Counted from the first letter of the stretch, positions 28,862-36,570 are shown. The stretch is DNA of 64,000 nucleotides from [Mycobacterium] stephanolepidis (GCF_002356335.1 NZ_AP018165.1:1178001-1242000), one strand, 5' to 3'. The notes: generated by a model not told the origin, from the sequence alone. Numbers and translations: made by a program.

Positions 28862-28886
28862 CAGGGAAAGATCAGGGCCTTCCCTG
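28862..28886. promoter_or_regulatory. Palindrome B upstream of pspC
   Basis: CAGGGAA (28862-28868) and TTCCCTG (28880-28886), 7-bp arms with an 11-nt spacer. Spacer and flanks match palindrome A (both contain AGATC-R-GGGCC and are followed by ATG). Located 36 nt upstream of the PspC gene start. Confidence 0.6.
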
Positions 28887-28922
28887 ATGCGCCTGGATGT
28901 TTCGGCCGTCTACGGTGAATTC

Positions 28923-29108
28923 ATGACTACTGCACTGCGACGTCCCCGTGCGGGGAAGATGATCGGCGGGGTGTGCGCGGCAATCGCCCAGCGCTTCGGA
29001 TGGAACGTGACAATCGTCCGGGTGCTCACGGTCGCGTCGATCCTGCTTCCCGGGCCGCAGGTGCTGGCCTACCTGGTGTTGTGGGCGCTTATTCCACGGG
29101 AGCAATAG
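28923..29108 (+). CDS. PspC-domain membrane protein
   Basis: 61 residues: MTTALRRPRAGKMIGGVCAA, then one or two membrane helices (VRVLTVASILLPGPQVLAYLVLWALIP). The GKMIGGVCAAIAQRFGW segment is the PspC domain core. PspC proteins respond to envelope stress in many bacteria; here it is a stand-alone mini-PspC. The ATG at 28923 is chosen over 28887, which would put coding sequence inside palindrome B. It probably shares regulation with the exported protein at 28533. Confidence 0.85.
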   Translation: MTTALRRPRAGKMIGGVCAAIAQRFGWNVTIVRVLTVASILLPGPQVLAYLVLWALIPREQ

Positions 29109-29196
29109 CTCGGCGGCGGGCGTTAAGTTAATTTTTCGTAACCACCGGGTGTATAGATCTCGGCACAGGGGCAAATCATGAGCTAGTGTGCGGGAC

Positions 29197-29562
29197 ATGC
29201 GGCCATACGATTACCCCCTAAGGGTTATCGCCTTAGCCGTTGTCGTGGGTGTCGTGTGCTTCGTCGGAGTGAATCCGGGAAGTGTCATGGGCCAGGCAAC
29301 GGCGATGACGCACGCCGTCGACTCGGACGGTGCGAGTGTGGCGCCGGCGGATGCACCTCAGGTCGATGCTTTCGCGCAGGTGGTGCAGATCGCCAAGATG
29401 TGCCGCGGGGTTCTCGTAGGGGCGATGGTGCTGGTGCTGGTGCTGGGGTTAGTGGTGCGCTACGTGTTACTCACCGCGACACGGGGATCGCCTGTGCTGC
29501 AACGGATTGTCGGCCAACCAGGCCGGGTGGTGCTACTCAAAGGCTGTGTGAATCGGTGCTGA
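29197..29562 (+). CDS. LpqS-like small membrane protein (copy 1)
   Basis: 121 residues from ATG 29197. TAGTGT at 29184-29189 lies 7 nt before it, indicating a leaderless start. An N-terminal helix (VIALAVVVGVVCFVGV), an extracellular loop of about 40 residues, a second helix (GVLVGAMVLVLVLGLVVRYVLL) and a C-terminal QPGRVVLLKGCVNRC. The tail matches the C-terminus of M. tuberculosis LpqS (Rv0847), which ends with a Gly/Arg-Leu-Leu-x-x-Cys-x-x-Arg pattern, and the two other copies in this window. LpqS is copper-regulated. A RicR-like box overlaps codons 5-11. Next gene is a Cys-pair protein, 66 nt downstream. Confidence 0.65.
   Translation: MRPYDYPLRVIALAVVVGVVCFVGVNPGSVMGQATAMTHAVDSDGASVAPADAPQVDAFAQVVQIAKMCRGVLVGAMVLVLVLGLVVRYVLLTATRGSPVLQRIVGQPGRVVLLKGCVNRC
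29211..29227. promoter_or_regulatory. RicR-like copper operator, imperfect, inside the start of the LpqS-like gene
   Basis: TACCC (29212-29216), 5 nt, GGGTT (29222-29226): one base off the RicR form TACCC-N5-GGGTA. It lies just downstream of the predicted transcription start at 29197, where a bound repressor could block elongation. May be coincidental because it is coding sequence. Confidence 0.4.
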
Positions 29563-29628
29563 GGGGGTCGGTTAACCCGACCCCGTATCAGTCATGCCGC
29601 GATAACGCGGTTCTACACAGGAGCATCC

Positions 29629-29925
29629 ATGATTTCTCGTTTTGCGGTACCCACGCTGGCGGTAGCAGCGACACTTCTCACCGCGCCGTCGGCGCACGCA
29701 GGCCCCGATGGGGAGAGCGCCGCCGATGTGATCGCCGACTTGGAGGCGCGCGGCAACATCGTCGTCGTCAACCGCGTCGGTAGCGGTCCCATGAGCGATT
29801 GCACGGCAACTGCCGTTCGCCCCGGCCGGTTCCTCAATCCGGGGACTGTCGTCAATACCCCTGGAGTGGCCTGGGGTGGCATTCTGCTGCAGCATCGCGT
29901 CGTCAACGTCGACATCAAGTGCTGA
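29629..29925 (+). CDS. Small exported Cys-pair protein (family member B)
   Basis: 98 residues with a signal peptide cleaved near SAHAGPDG, mature part about 75 residues. Family pattern: DVIADLEARGNIVVVNRVGS then GPMSDCTATAVRPG and a terminal Cys (VDIKC). An AGGAG ribosome site (29619-29623) precedes ATG 29629. It follows the LpqS-like gene at 29197 and is likely co-transcribed with it, paralleling the LpqS-Cys-pair pair at 36564-37392. Converges on the DUF488 gene with an 11-nt overlap. Confidence 0.75.
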   Translation: MISRFAVPTLAVAATLLTAPSAHAGPDGESAADVIADLEARGNIVVVNRVGSGPMSDCTATAVRPGRFLNPGTVVNTPGVAWGGILLQHRVVNVDIKC

Positions 29926-30262
29926 GGAAATCCCGCAGCACGATCGCGTGATTGTGCTCCGGGTCCTTGGCGGCGTAGAGCAGCGTGACGGTGCCGTGTT
30001 CGCGTTCAAGCTCATGCGCGGTCTCCACCGCCGGGTTGGTAGCCAGCTCGGCGCGGTACTCGTCGGCGTAGGTGCTCCACTCTTCAGCAGGGGCGTGGTG
30101 CCAGCGGACCCGCAGGTCGGGGCTCGGTGCGATGTCCTTGAACCAGAGGTCGACCTGCGCGGCAGCCTTGCTCACGCCGCGCGGCCACAGCCGGTCGACC
30201 AGCACGCGATAACCGTCCGAGGGGTCGGGAGTCTCGTAGATCCGCTTGGTGGAAAAGGTCAC
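29915..30262 (-). CDS. DUF488 family protein
   Basis: About 115 residues from GTG 30262 (TFSTKRIYETPDPSDG); an ATG at 30301 would leave only 3 nt to the divergent ychF start and is unlikely. DUF488 hallmarks are present: RVLVDRLWPRGVSK, DIAPSPDLRVRWHH and LLYAAKDPEHNHA near the C-terminus. Function of DUF488 is not established; some members are near stress or redox genes. Located between the Cys-pair protein and ychF. Confidence 0.82.
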   Translation of the reverse strand: MTFSTKRIYETPDPSDGYRVLVDRLWPRGVSKAAAQVDLWFKDIAPSPDLRVRWHHAPAEEWSTYADEYRAELATNPAVETAHELEREHGTVTLLYAAKDPEHNHAIVLRDFLST

Positions 30263-30304
30263 CTGAGCATTCTTATCTGCCGGGGTCCGTAGACTCACCA
30301 TCTC

Positions 30305-31378
30305 GTGAGCCTGAACTTGGGAATCGTTGGTCTGCCGAACGTCGGAAAGTCGACGCTGTTCAACGCGCTAACGCGCAACAACGTGCTGGCGGCCAACTAC
30401 CCGTTTGCGACCATCGAACCGAACGAGGGCGTGGTGCCGCTGCCGGACCCGCGCCTGGACAAGCTGGCGGAGGTATTCGGCTCGGCGCGGACCCTGCCCG
30501 CCACCGTGACGTTCGTGGACATCGCCGGAATCGTCAAGGGCGCCTCGGAAGGTGCGGGGCTCGGGAACAAGTTCCTGGCCAACATCCGCGAATGCGACGC
30601 CATCTGTCAGGTGGTGCGGGTGTTCGCCGATGACGACGTCGTGCACGTCGATGGCCGGGTCGATCCGGCCGCCGATATCGAGGTGATCGAGACCGAGCTG
30701 ATTCTCGCCGACATGCAGACGCTGGAGAAGGCGGTGCCGCGGCTGGAGAAGGAAGCCAAGACCAAGAAGGACCGTCAGCCGCTGGCCGACGCCGCCAAGG
30801 CCGCTCAGGAGGTTCTCGACAGCGGCAAGACGCTGTTCTCGACCGGGCAGGACTGGTCGGTGGTGCGAGAGCTGAACCTGATGACCACCAAGCCCTTCCT
30901 GTACGTGTTCAACGCCGACGAGTCGGTTCTCGGTGACGACGCGCGGGTCGCTCAGCTGCGGGAGCTGGTTGCCCCCGCCGATGCGGTGTTCCTCGACGCG
31001 AAGATCGAGTCCGAGCTGCAGGAGCTGGACGAGGAGTCTGCTGCCGAGCTGCTGGAGTCGATCGGGCAGAACGAACGGGGCCTGGATGCGTTGGCGCATG
31101 CGGGTTTCCACACGCTGAAGCTGCAGACCTACCTGACCGCCGGGCCAAAAGAGGCGCGGGCGTGGACGATTCATCAGGGAGATACCGCGCCCAAGGCGGC
31201 CGGGGTCATCCACACCGACTTCGAGAAGGGCTTCATCAAGGCCGAGGTGGTGTCCTACGAGGACCTCGTCGAAGCCGGTTCGATGGCCGCGGCGAAGGCT
31301 GCCGGGAAGGTCCGGATGGAAGGCAAGGAGTACGTCATGGTCGACGGCGACGTCGTGGAGTTCCGCTTCAACGTGTAG
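30305..31378 (+). CDS. ychF: Redox-regulated ATPase YchF
   Basis: 357 residues, Obg-family P-loop protein that prefers ATP and binds ribosomes. G1 GLPNVGKST is at residues 8-16, switch region NYPFATIEPNEG follows, then DIAGIVKGASEGAGLGN (G3) and a C-terminal TGS domain with FIKAEVVSYEDL and EFRFNV. GTG start at 30305. Matches Rv1112. The last 28 nt (31347-31374) recur imperfectly at 32323-32350, so its 3' end looks like an integration site. Confidence 0.97.
   Translation: MSLNLGIVGLPNVGKSTLFNALTRNNVLAANYPFATIEPNEGVVPLPDPRLDKLAEVFGSARTLPATVTFVDIAGIVKGASEGAGLGNKFLANIRECDAICQVVRVFADDDVVHVDGRVDPAADIEVIETELILADMQTLEKAVPRLEKEAKTKKDRQPLADAAKAAQEVLDSGKTLFSTGQDWSVVRELNLMTTKPFLYVFNADESVLGDDARVAQLRELVAPADAVFLDAKIESELQELDEESAAELLESIGQNERGLDALAHAGFHTLKLQTYLTAGPKEARAWTIHQGDTAPKAAGVIHTDFEKGFIKAEVVSYEDLVEAGSMAAAKAAGKVRMEGKEYVMVDGDVVEFRFNV
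31347..31374 (+). repeat. Direct repeat, ychF-end copy (possible attL)
   Basis: 28 nt inside the last codons of ychF. The same 28-nt window at 32323-32350 matches at 25 positions, the final 14 (TTCCGCTTCAACGT) exactly. Differences fall mostly at silent codon positions, as if the distal copy came from a related ychF. Consistent with an integrase att core at the ychF 3' end. Confidence 0.5.
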
Positions 31379-31395
31379 CGCGCCGCAATCGAAAA

Positions 31396-31695
31396 ATGAG
31401 CCGCAGGCGGCGCGATGACTTCGACGAGCGGAGTCTGCGCCTTGCGCAGATGCTCCGCGCCTGGGACGTACTTGGCGTATATCGGGGTGATGTGGCGCCG
31501 CCAGATGACGAGGAATACGACGACCTCGTCGTTCCGATCCTTGGGTGGTTGGAGGGCAATGCAGGCCCCGAGGAGTTGAGCATGCGCCTCGTTGGCCGAC
31601 TTGCCAGTCACTACGGTCTGCGGTCGAACAATGCTCTGGCGGAACTCGATTTCGCACGACAGATCCACGCCTGGTGGTTACGCGATGGGCGCTGA
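31396..31695 (+). CDS. Hypothetical protein, possibly island-borne
   Basis: 99 residues from ATG 31396, 17 nt after ychF. Highly charged Arg-rich N-terminus (SRRRRDDFDERSLRLAQML), then helical acidic region ending FARQIHAWWLRDG. No domain recognised; size and helical make-up resemble small immunity or regulatory proteins, but that is only an impression. It lies inside the interval bounded by the ychF direct repeats. Confidence 0.55.
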   Translation: MSRRRRDDFDERSLRLAQMLRAWDVLGVYRGDVAPPDDEEYDDLVVPILGWLEGNAGPEELSMRLVGRLASHYGLRSNNALAELDFARQIHAWWLRDGR

Positions 31696-31766
31696 CCTGT
31701 TGGAATTCCGATTTGGATCAACGTCTACATCGAAGGGCTAGGCGTAGGCAGGTCTCGGACGACTGC

Positions 31767-32297
31767 CTAGCCCATGCTGGCCAACCACACCTGCAAGTCG
31801 TCTATCTCCTTCTTGCATGTCCCTAACCGTTGGCGAAGCTTGTCGGACGCTTCCTCCCAATCCGAATTCGTTTCATGCGGCCCGACCCGCTGGGCAACAG
31901 TCCAAGCACGCGTCCAATCTCGCTTCAAACGGTAGAGAGGCGGATGAAGCAGGTTGATTGTCGGTGCCGTTAGATTGGGGTTCACCACCGTCTGGTGAGC
32001 CGCGAACCCCGCCGACACGGAATCCATCTTGTCTTCATCGGGCTCAGGAAAGGCTTCCGGCACCGGCGCGCCAGGCGTTCCCAACTCCTTCTTTAGTTCG
32101 GCGACAACCTCCCTTGCTTGCTCGAGTACTGCGTCCAGCTTCTTTCGGTTCTCCATGCGCACGCTGCGCCTTGCTGCGTCGTCGATCCGTACAGTCGCCC
32201 GTCTACGGTCGTAGAAACTCATCCCGAAATTGACGACACTGATTATCAAGGCCACAACGGCGGCTATCGCAGCGAAGACACTCATGGCGGTAATCAT
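31767..32297 (-). CDS. Hypothetical protein with one N-terminal membrane helix
   Basis: 176 residues. One N-terminal membrane helix (VFAAIAAVVALIISVVNFGM) followed by a basic linker and a cytosolic, coiled-coil-like region (KLDAVLEQAREVVAELKKEL) and a C-terminal helix with TCKKEIDDLQVWL. No signal cleavage site, so membrane-anchored. Function unknown. It is within the direct-repeat interval and oriented opposite to the neighbours, as cargo of a mobile element would often be. Confidence 0.6.
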   Translation of the reverse strand: MITAMSVFAAIAAVVALIISVVNFGMSFYDRRRATVRIDDAARRSVRMENRKKLDAVLEQAREVVAELKKELGTPGAPVPEAFPEPDEDKMDSVSAGFAAHQTVVNPNLTAPTINLLHPPLYRLKRDWTRAWTVAQRVGPHETNSDWEEASDKLRQRLGTCKKEIDDLQVWLASMG

Positions 32298-32322
32298 GCC
32301 GTCTCGCGCATCAGGTTCGGCT

Positions 32323-32350
32323 GCGACGACGTCGAATTCCGCTTCAACGT
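32323..32350 (+). repeat. Direct repeat, distal copy of the ychF 3' end (possible attR)
   Basis: Partner of the repeat at 31347-31374, about 976 nt downstream. It ends in CTGG rather than the ychF stop. It lies between the start of the membrane-helix gene (32297) and the resolvase remnant (32435). Confidence 0.5.
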
Positions 32351-32434
32351 CTGGTCAATGGTTATTTAGGGACCCTCCGTCCGCAGTGGACTTAAGAGCT
32401 GTCTGCGACAACCTTCCAGCTGCCTTCAGCGTGA

Positions 32435-32641
32435 CGCTCGGCGAAGGGCAAGGAACGCCGCACGGCATCAAGGGACGCACGGCGGGCGCATGGGCAGTCC
32501 GTTTGGTCGGCCCAAGGCACTGCCAAGGCCGCCTTGGTGCAACGGATGTGTGAGAGCGGGGAGGTTGCGTCGACCATCGCTGCGGCGCTCGGGGTAAGTT
32601 GGGCAACGGTGTATCAGATCCTGGCAAATTCGCATGACTGA
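32435..32641 (+). pseudogene. Remnant of a serine recombinase C-terminus (resolvase/invertase HTH)
   Basis: An open stretch without a usable start reads ...QGTAKAALVQRMCESGE then VASTIAAALGVSWATVYQIL and stops at 32641. This is the Hin/resolvase-type helix-turn-helix pattern (SxATIAxxLGVSxATVYRxL) that ends serine recombinases. The catalytic domain is missing, so it is a decayed fragment. It supports past mobile-element activity next to the att-like repeat. Confidence 0.6.
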
Positions 32642-32773
32642 GTGTGGGTGCAAACAAAGCAAGTGCGGACTAGGCTCTTGATCGGTCGCCTTGGCTCTGA
32701 CCTTTCGGGGTATTGCACCGGTCTATCGGCCCAAATTGGCAGGCTTAAACCGTCTGCGTATTAAAGTAGGCGT

Positions 32774-33970
32774 GTGTCTGACATCTACGATGAAATTAGG
32801 AAAGCGCTGAGCCTTAGCCGTAAGATGGTCGGTGAGTATCTTAATTGGTACGACAAAATCAGCTTCGGCAGTACTCACAATACTGTCTATAGCGACATTA
32901 TTGAGTTCGTCAATTTCCGCATCGAAACCGCTGATTCCTGCTTAGGTCTTATTGAAAATGGAAAAATCTCTGATTCCCTTGGCTTGAGTCGATCACTCCT
33001 GGAAAACTATCTTCTGCTCACACTTATGTGTCGTGGAACGAAGTACTTTCGACTGCAGAGTCTTGAGGACAAGACTCCCGAAGAATTCGCTCGATACCTG
33101 GTTGAGCAGCAAACAGATCTTGTAGAGCACAAGAAGTCAGGTAGCGCGGATGCCCTTTATATCGCAAAGTATCCTCGCGGTAAGCGGCATCTCATGTACG
33201 TTTTCGAGGGCTTCTCGAGCAATGATGACGAGGGATTCATCATACCGGCGCACTTCTTCCATTTCCAGGAGTTCCACCCTGAAACGATGCGTTTGAAAGA
33301 TGCTGACTATTTCGAGTACTACAAACCCGGACCTGAGGCTAGAAGGGTTCAGAAAGATCAAAGAGCGAATGCCGAGGCTCTATACCGATTCTATTTGTCC
33401 TATGACGCACTTCTGCAATGTCTAGAGCTCAATGAGATTGCGGATGATAACGTTATTGCGCGCATTGAAGCGCACTACACCTTCCTCGGAAAGTTCCTTC
33501 ATCCAACACATAATGCTGCTCGCCTCTTACACGAGAAGGCAAACTATTACGCCGGGCGGCCGGAAATCGGCATGGATCAGGAGTACACAAAGGCCTCTAT
33601 TCTATTGTCAGCCCTTTATGTTGCGTATCTGCTTGCGGGAATTCTTGACGAAGTGGCAAGTTTCTTCGAGTCTGCGCCACCGAAGTACGTCACTGATGCC
33701 GGAACCGCAGATCTTCGAGAGCTAACATCATCCGTTCGCTCGAGTTTTCCCTACTTCTGGTTTCTGTTCAATGGAGCGCCGCTGTGGGACAAGTTCAACC
33801 ATGCAATCCATCACGTCAACGATGAGGAACTAGCGGGGTACGGGGGCTATGAGGGTGTTCCGGATTCGGCAATCGCCTTCGACTGGGACATCTATCGACA
33901 TCTCTCGTCGGCTATTACGGCATGGACAAACGGGCGCGTCGGCAGGTACCCGTCACCGCTTGAAGGGTGA
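32774..33970 (+). CDS. Unknown AT-rich gene, possibly DUF5677-like
   Basis: 398 residues from GTG 32774 (TAAAGT hexamer just upstream). Base composition and codons (ATT, AAT, TTA, AGA) are clearly more AT-rich than neighbours, a sign of recent transfer. The protein is helical; SLGLSRSLLENYLLLTLMC near residue 70 resembles the (A/S)RSLLE core of DUF5677-type proteins, and HTHNAARLLHEKANYY is a conserved-looking His-rich helix. No membrane segments of note besides a hydrophobic helix LLSALYVAYLLAGIL. A phage-defence or island role is possible given context, but nothing proves it. Confidence 0.6.
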   Translation: MSDIYDEIRKALSLSRKMVGEYLNWYDKISFGSTHNTVYSDIIEFVNFRIETADSCLGLIENGKISDSLGLSRSLLENYLLLTLMCRGTKYFRLQSLEDKTPEEFARYLVEQQTDLVEHKKSGSADALYIAKYPRGKRHLMYVFEGFSSNDDEGFIIPAHFFHFQEFHPETMRLKDADYFEYYKPGPEARRVQKDQRANAEALYRFYLSYDALLQCLELNEIADDNVIARIEAHYTFLGKFLHPTHNAARLLHEKANYYAGRPEIGMDQEYTKASILLSALYVAYLLAGILDEVASFFESAPPKYVTDAGTADLRELTSSVRSSFPYFWFLFNGAPLWDKFNHAIHHVNDEELAGYGGYEGVPDSAIAFDWDIYRHLSSAITAWTNGRVGRYPSPLEG

Positions 33971-34065
33971 GTGAACGCAGAGCAAGGTGGGCGGTCTTGA
34001 CCCGCCGCGCCGCTACGAGAGAAGCGGACAACGTCGCGGACCTTCTGACGTTCTCAGACGTCTGA

Positions 34066-34446
34066 TCACCCAATGGGTTCAACCCATTGAGCGCGAGATG
34101 GTCCGGGTTCGAAGGGTTCACCGAAGTACTGCGTTTCGCGGATCACCTCGCCGCCTTCGAACTCCATGATGCTCACAACATGAAACGGCTTCGCGTCGTA
34201 CGTCGCGACGAGCTCGCTGACCCATAGATCGCCGCCACCGGTTATCCGTCGCACGGTGAAACGTTTCTTGTTCGGCTGAGCTTCACGCGAGGCTTGAATG
34301 TTGGCGCGCCCACGAATTCGCTCACCAGACTGCGGGTATTCGAGAACCGCGTCATCTCGATAGACACGATGCTCCGCGTCGAAGTCGTTCGTGTCGGAGG
34401 CCGCCCAGTGGGCTTCCAGCGCACCTCGCAGATCCGTGTCAGTCAT
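34066..34446 (-). CDS. SnoaL/NTF2-like protein
   Basis: 126 residues with the polyketide-cyclase-like pattern LEAHWAASDTNDFDAEHRVY, DDAVLEYPQSGERIRGRANI and a C-terminal MEFEGGEVIRETQYFGEPFE, which is typical of the nuclear-transport-factor-2 family (often annotated nuclear transport factor 2 or ester cyclase). Start overlaps the stop of the upstream VOC gene by 8 nt, so the two form a coupled pair. Substrate unknown. Confidence 0.8.
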   Translation of the reverse strand: MTDTDLRGALEAHWAASDTNDFDAEHRVYRDDAVLEYPQSGERIRGRANIQASREAQPNKKRFTVRRITGGGDLWVSELVATYDAKPFHVVSIMEFEGGEVIRETQYFGEPFEPGPSRAQWVEPIG

Positions 34447-34825
34447 GGCGGCCCTTCTGTGAGCTGTAGAACTGGACGAGGCAGAACTCATTCCCCTCGG
34501 GATCGAGCATGACGAGCACCACGCCCTCGTCATAGTCATGGCGCTCGCCTGACCACGATCCGCCGAGGTGCTCGACTTGAGTGCGTGCGACATCGATGTC
34601 GTCGACTTCAACATCGAGATGAAGGCGCACCTTCGAGGTCTTCGCCTCCGGTACACGCTGAAAGGTGAGTCGCGGTTGATTGCCGGTGCGTGTGCCCAGC
34701 GTGGCCCATCCCGGATCGTCACCGTGCTCGGCAGTGGGTGCGAGGGCCAGAAGTGCACCCCAGAACGACGAGAGCCGCGCAGGGTCCGCACAGTCGATCG
34801 TGAGCCCCATCCAACGATTCGTCAC
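34439..34825 (-). CDS. VOC-superfamily (glyoxalase-like) protein
   Basis: 128 residues from GTG 34825. Typical single VOC module: MGLTIDCADPARLSSFWGALL, then LHLDVEVDDIDVARTQVEHLG and the C-terminal LDPEGNEFCLVQFYSS. The WATLGTRTG/LTFQRVPE strands match the glyoxalase-like group found in actinobacteria. Coupled to the SnoaL-like gene. May be a resistance, isomerase or dioxygenase fold; no metal-ligand set can be fixed. Confidence 0.8.
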   Translation of the reverse strand: MTNRWMGLTIDCADPARLSSFWGALLALAPTAEHGDDPGWATLGTRTGNQPRLTFQRVPEAKTSKVRLHLDVEVDDIDVARTQVEHLGGSWSGERHDYDEGVVLVMLDPEGNEFCLVQFYSSQKGRHD

Positions 34826-34902
34826 CAGCTCATTGTTGACCGACCAACCGGAGTTGTCGCACAAACCTGGGCACTTCGTGGTGTGTCGGACAATCTGCCG
34901 CG

Positions 34903-36426
34903 TTAATCCTGCACGTAGGACACGACCGCCATCATTCCGGCTTCGCCGTGATAGATGTTGTGGCAGTGGGTAAGCCACTGCCCGGGGTTGTCGGCATCGA
35001 AGTCCACCTCGACGGTCTTCATGGGTGCGACGAGGACCGTGTCCTTGCGGGCGCGGTACGTCCCCTTCGCATCTCGGACCGAGAAGGTGTGCCCGTGGAG
35101 ATGCATGGGGTGGAACATCATCGAGTCGTTGACGAAACGTAGCCGTGCCCGTTGGCCCTCACGCACGGGCAGCCCGTCGCGTGGGTCGTAGGTCTTGCCG
35201 TTGATGGTCCAGGTGTACTTGCCGACGGGACCGGCCAAGCGGACATCGTGAATGACGTCCGCGTTGCGCTGGCTCAGTTGAACCTCGGGGGCAGCGCTGA
35301 GCGTCGCGGTGTCCAGCGGCACCTGCGACTTCATCAGCGTCGCAGCATCGTCGGCGCGCCCGTGCACCGGACTATCGCCGGAACGCAGAATCAGCTGGGC
35401 GAAGCCATCTTTGCCCTCCGGTACGGCGACCAGCGGCACCGACGAACCCGGGATGGTGACGACGGCATCGACCCGCTCGCCCATGGTCACCAGGATGGTG
35501 TCGGCCTTGAAGGGTTGCACCGGGAAGCCGTCGGTGTGGGTAACCGTCATCGGCACGCCGGGAATGCTGACCCGGAACGCCGTATCGCCGCCGGCATTGA
35601 CGATGCGCAACCGCACCCGCTGTCTGGCGCGATAGGTGACGGCCTGCGGATCGGCGGCCACCCGTCCATTGATCAGATAGTGGGGATACTTCACATCGCC
35701 GGCGTCCATCCCCAGCGGCGCGGTCGGGTCCATTCCCATGCCGCCCATCATCGAATGATCCATCGGGGGCATGCCCTTGGCGCGTAGGCCTTCCAGCACC
35801 TGGTCGGGATCGGTGCCGGTGCCGTCGATCCAGTCATCGAGCGCCACCACCAACTCCTCGTCGTATTCGGTGCGCTCATCGGGGTCCTCGATGATCAGCG
35901 GCGCGTACAGTCCGCGATCGATCTGCGTACCGACATGGGGATGGAACCAGTACGTCCCCGAGTGGGGCACCGCGAACTCGTAATCGAACACTCCGGTGGG
36001 CGGTATTTCCGGCTGGGTGAGGCCGGGTACGCCGTCCATGTCGTTGCGCAGGGCGAGCCCGTGCCAGTGCACGGTGGTGGGCGCCGGGAGGTCGTTGACA
36101 GTTTGCACACGCAGGATTTCACCCTTGCGAACACGGATCTCCTGGCCGGGTACCCGCCCTCCGTATGCCCACGTCTGCACCTGGGTTCCGGCGAGGTCGA
36201 GCTGAGTGGGTCCGGCGTTCAGAGCGAATTGTCTGACCGCGGCACCCTGGGGTCGCCGGGCCGCTTCCACTGCGGCAACTCGGGCTGAATCAGGGTTAAC
36301 ACGTTGTGGTGTCGCGGTTCCGGAGGGGCTCCTGGTGCAGGACGCGAGAAACCCGGCTGCGGCCACCGTCATGCCCAGACGGAGGAGCTCGCGGCGGCCA
36401 AGCAGTGGTGAATTGCCCGTTGTCAT
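34903..36426 (-). CDS. mmcO: Multicopper oxidase MmcO, Tat-exported lipoprotein
   Basis: 507 residues. Twin-arginine signal (GRRELLRLGMTVAAAGF) ending in a lipobox LASC. Four copper-binding motifs are complete: HWHG, HPHVG, HPMHLHGH and HCHNIYHGEAGM. A Met-rich loop (DHSMMGGMGMD) lies in the middle, common in Cu(I) oxidases. Matches M. tuberculosis MmcO (Rv0846c), which oxidises Cu(I) at the cell surface and is RicR-controlled. A -10 TATACA (36439-36434, minus) sits 7 nt before ATG 36426, and a perfect RicR box overlaps it, implying leaderless copper-induced expression. Confidence 0.95.
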   Translation of the reverse strand: MTTGNSPLLGRRELLRLGMTVAAAGFLASCTRSPSGTATPQRVNPDSARVAAVEAARRPQGAAVRQFALNAGPTQLDLAGTQVQTWAYGGRVPGQEIRVRKGEILRVQTVNDLPAPTTVHWHGLALRNDMDGVPGLTQPEIPPTGVFDYEFAVPHSGTYWFHPHVGTQIDRGLYAPLIIEDPDERTEYDEELVVALDDWIDGTGTDPDQVLEGLRAKGMPPMDHSMMGGMGMDPTAPLGMDAGDVKYPHYLINGRVAADPQAVTYRARQRVRLRIVNAGGDTAFRVSIPGVPMTVTHTDGFPVQPFKADTILVTMGERVDAVVTIPGSSVPLVAVPEGKDGFAQLILRSGDSPVHGRADDAATLMKSQVPLDTATLSAAPEVQLSQRNADVIHDVRLAGPVGKYTWTINGKTYDPRDGLPVREGQRARLRFVNDSMMFHPMHLHGHTFSVRDAKGTYRARKDTVLVAPMKTVEVDFDADNPGQWLTHCHNIYHGEAGMMAVVSYVQD

Positions 36427-36436
36427 GATGGTATGT

Positions 36437-36453
36437 ATACCCCGTAGGGGTAT
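36437..36453. promoter_or_regulatory. RicR copper operator between mmcO and the LpqS-like gene
   Basis: Perfect 17-nt palindrome ATACCCC-GTA-GGGGTAT, containing TACCC-N5-GGGTA. It overlaps the mmcO -10 and lies upstream of the divergent LpqS-like gene, so one site can control both, as in the M. tuberculosis copper regulon. Confidence 0.85.
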
Positions 36454-36483
36454 TTAAAGCCAATTGCGTGCTACGGTCGGGGT

Positions 36484-36570
36484 GTGTTGCCGTCCAGTGG
36501 TGAACTGCAACCGGTGTGGCGGGTCCGCGTCGTGTCGGGCGGCCGTGTGCTGGCCGTGGCGACGTGCTGA
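36484..36570 (+). CDS. Possible leaderless upstream ORF of the LpqS-like gene
   Basis: 28 codons from GTG 36484 ending ...AVATC then TGA at 36568-36570, overlapping the lpqS-like start (GTG 36564) in another frame. TACGGT at 36472-36477 ends 6-7 nt before it, so the transcript may begin at this codon. Mycobacterial leaderless short ORFs ending in or containing Cys have been described as regulators of downstream genes. Purely a candidate: no conservation evidence available. Confidence 0.35.
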   Translation: MLPSSGELQPVWRVRVVSGGRVLAVATC

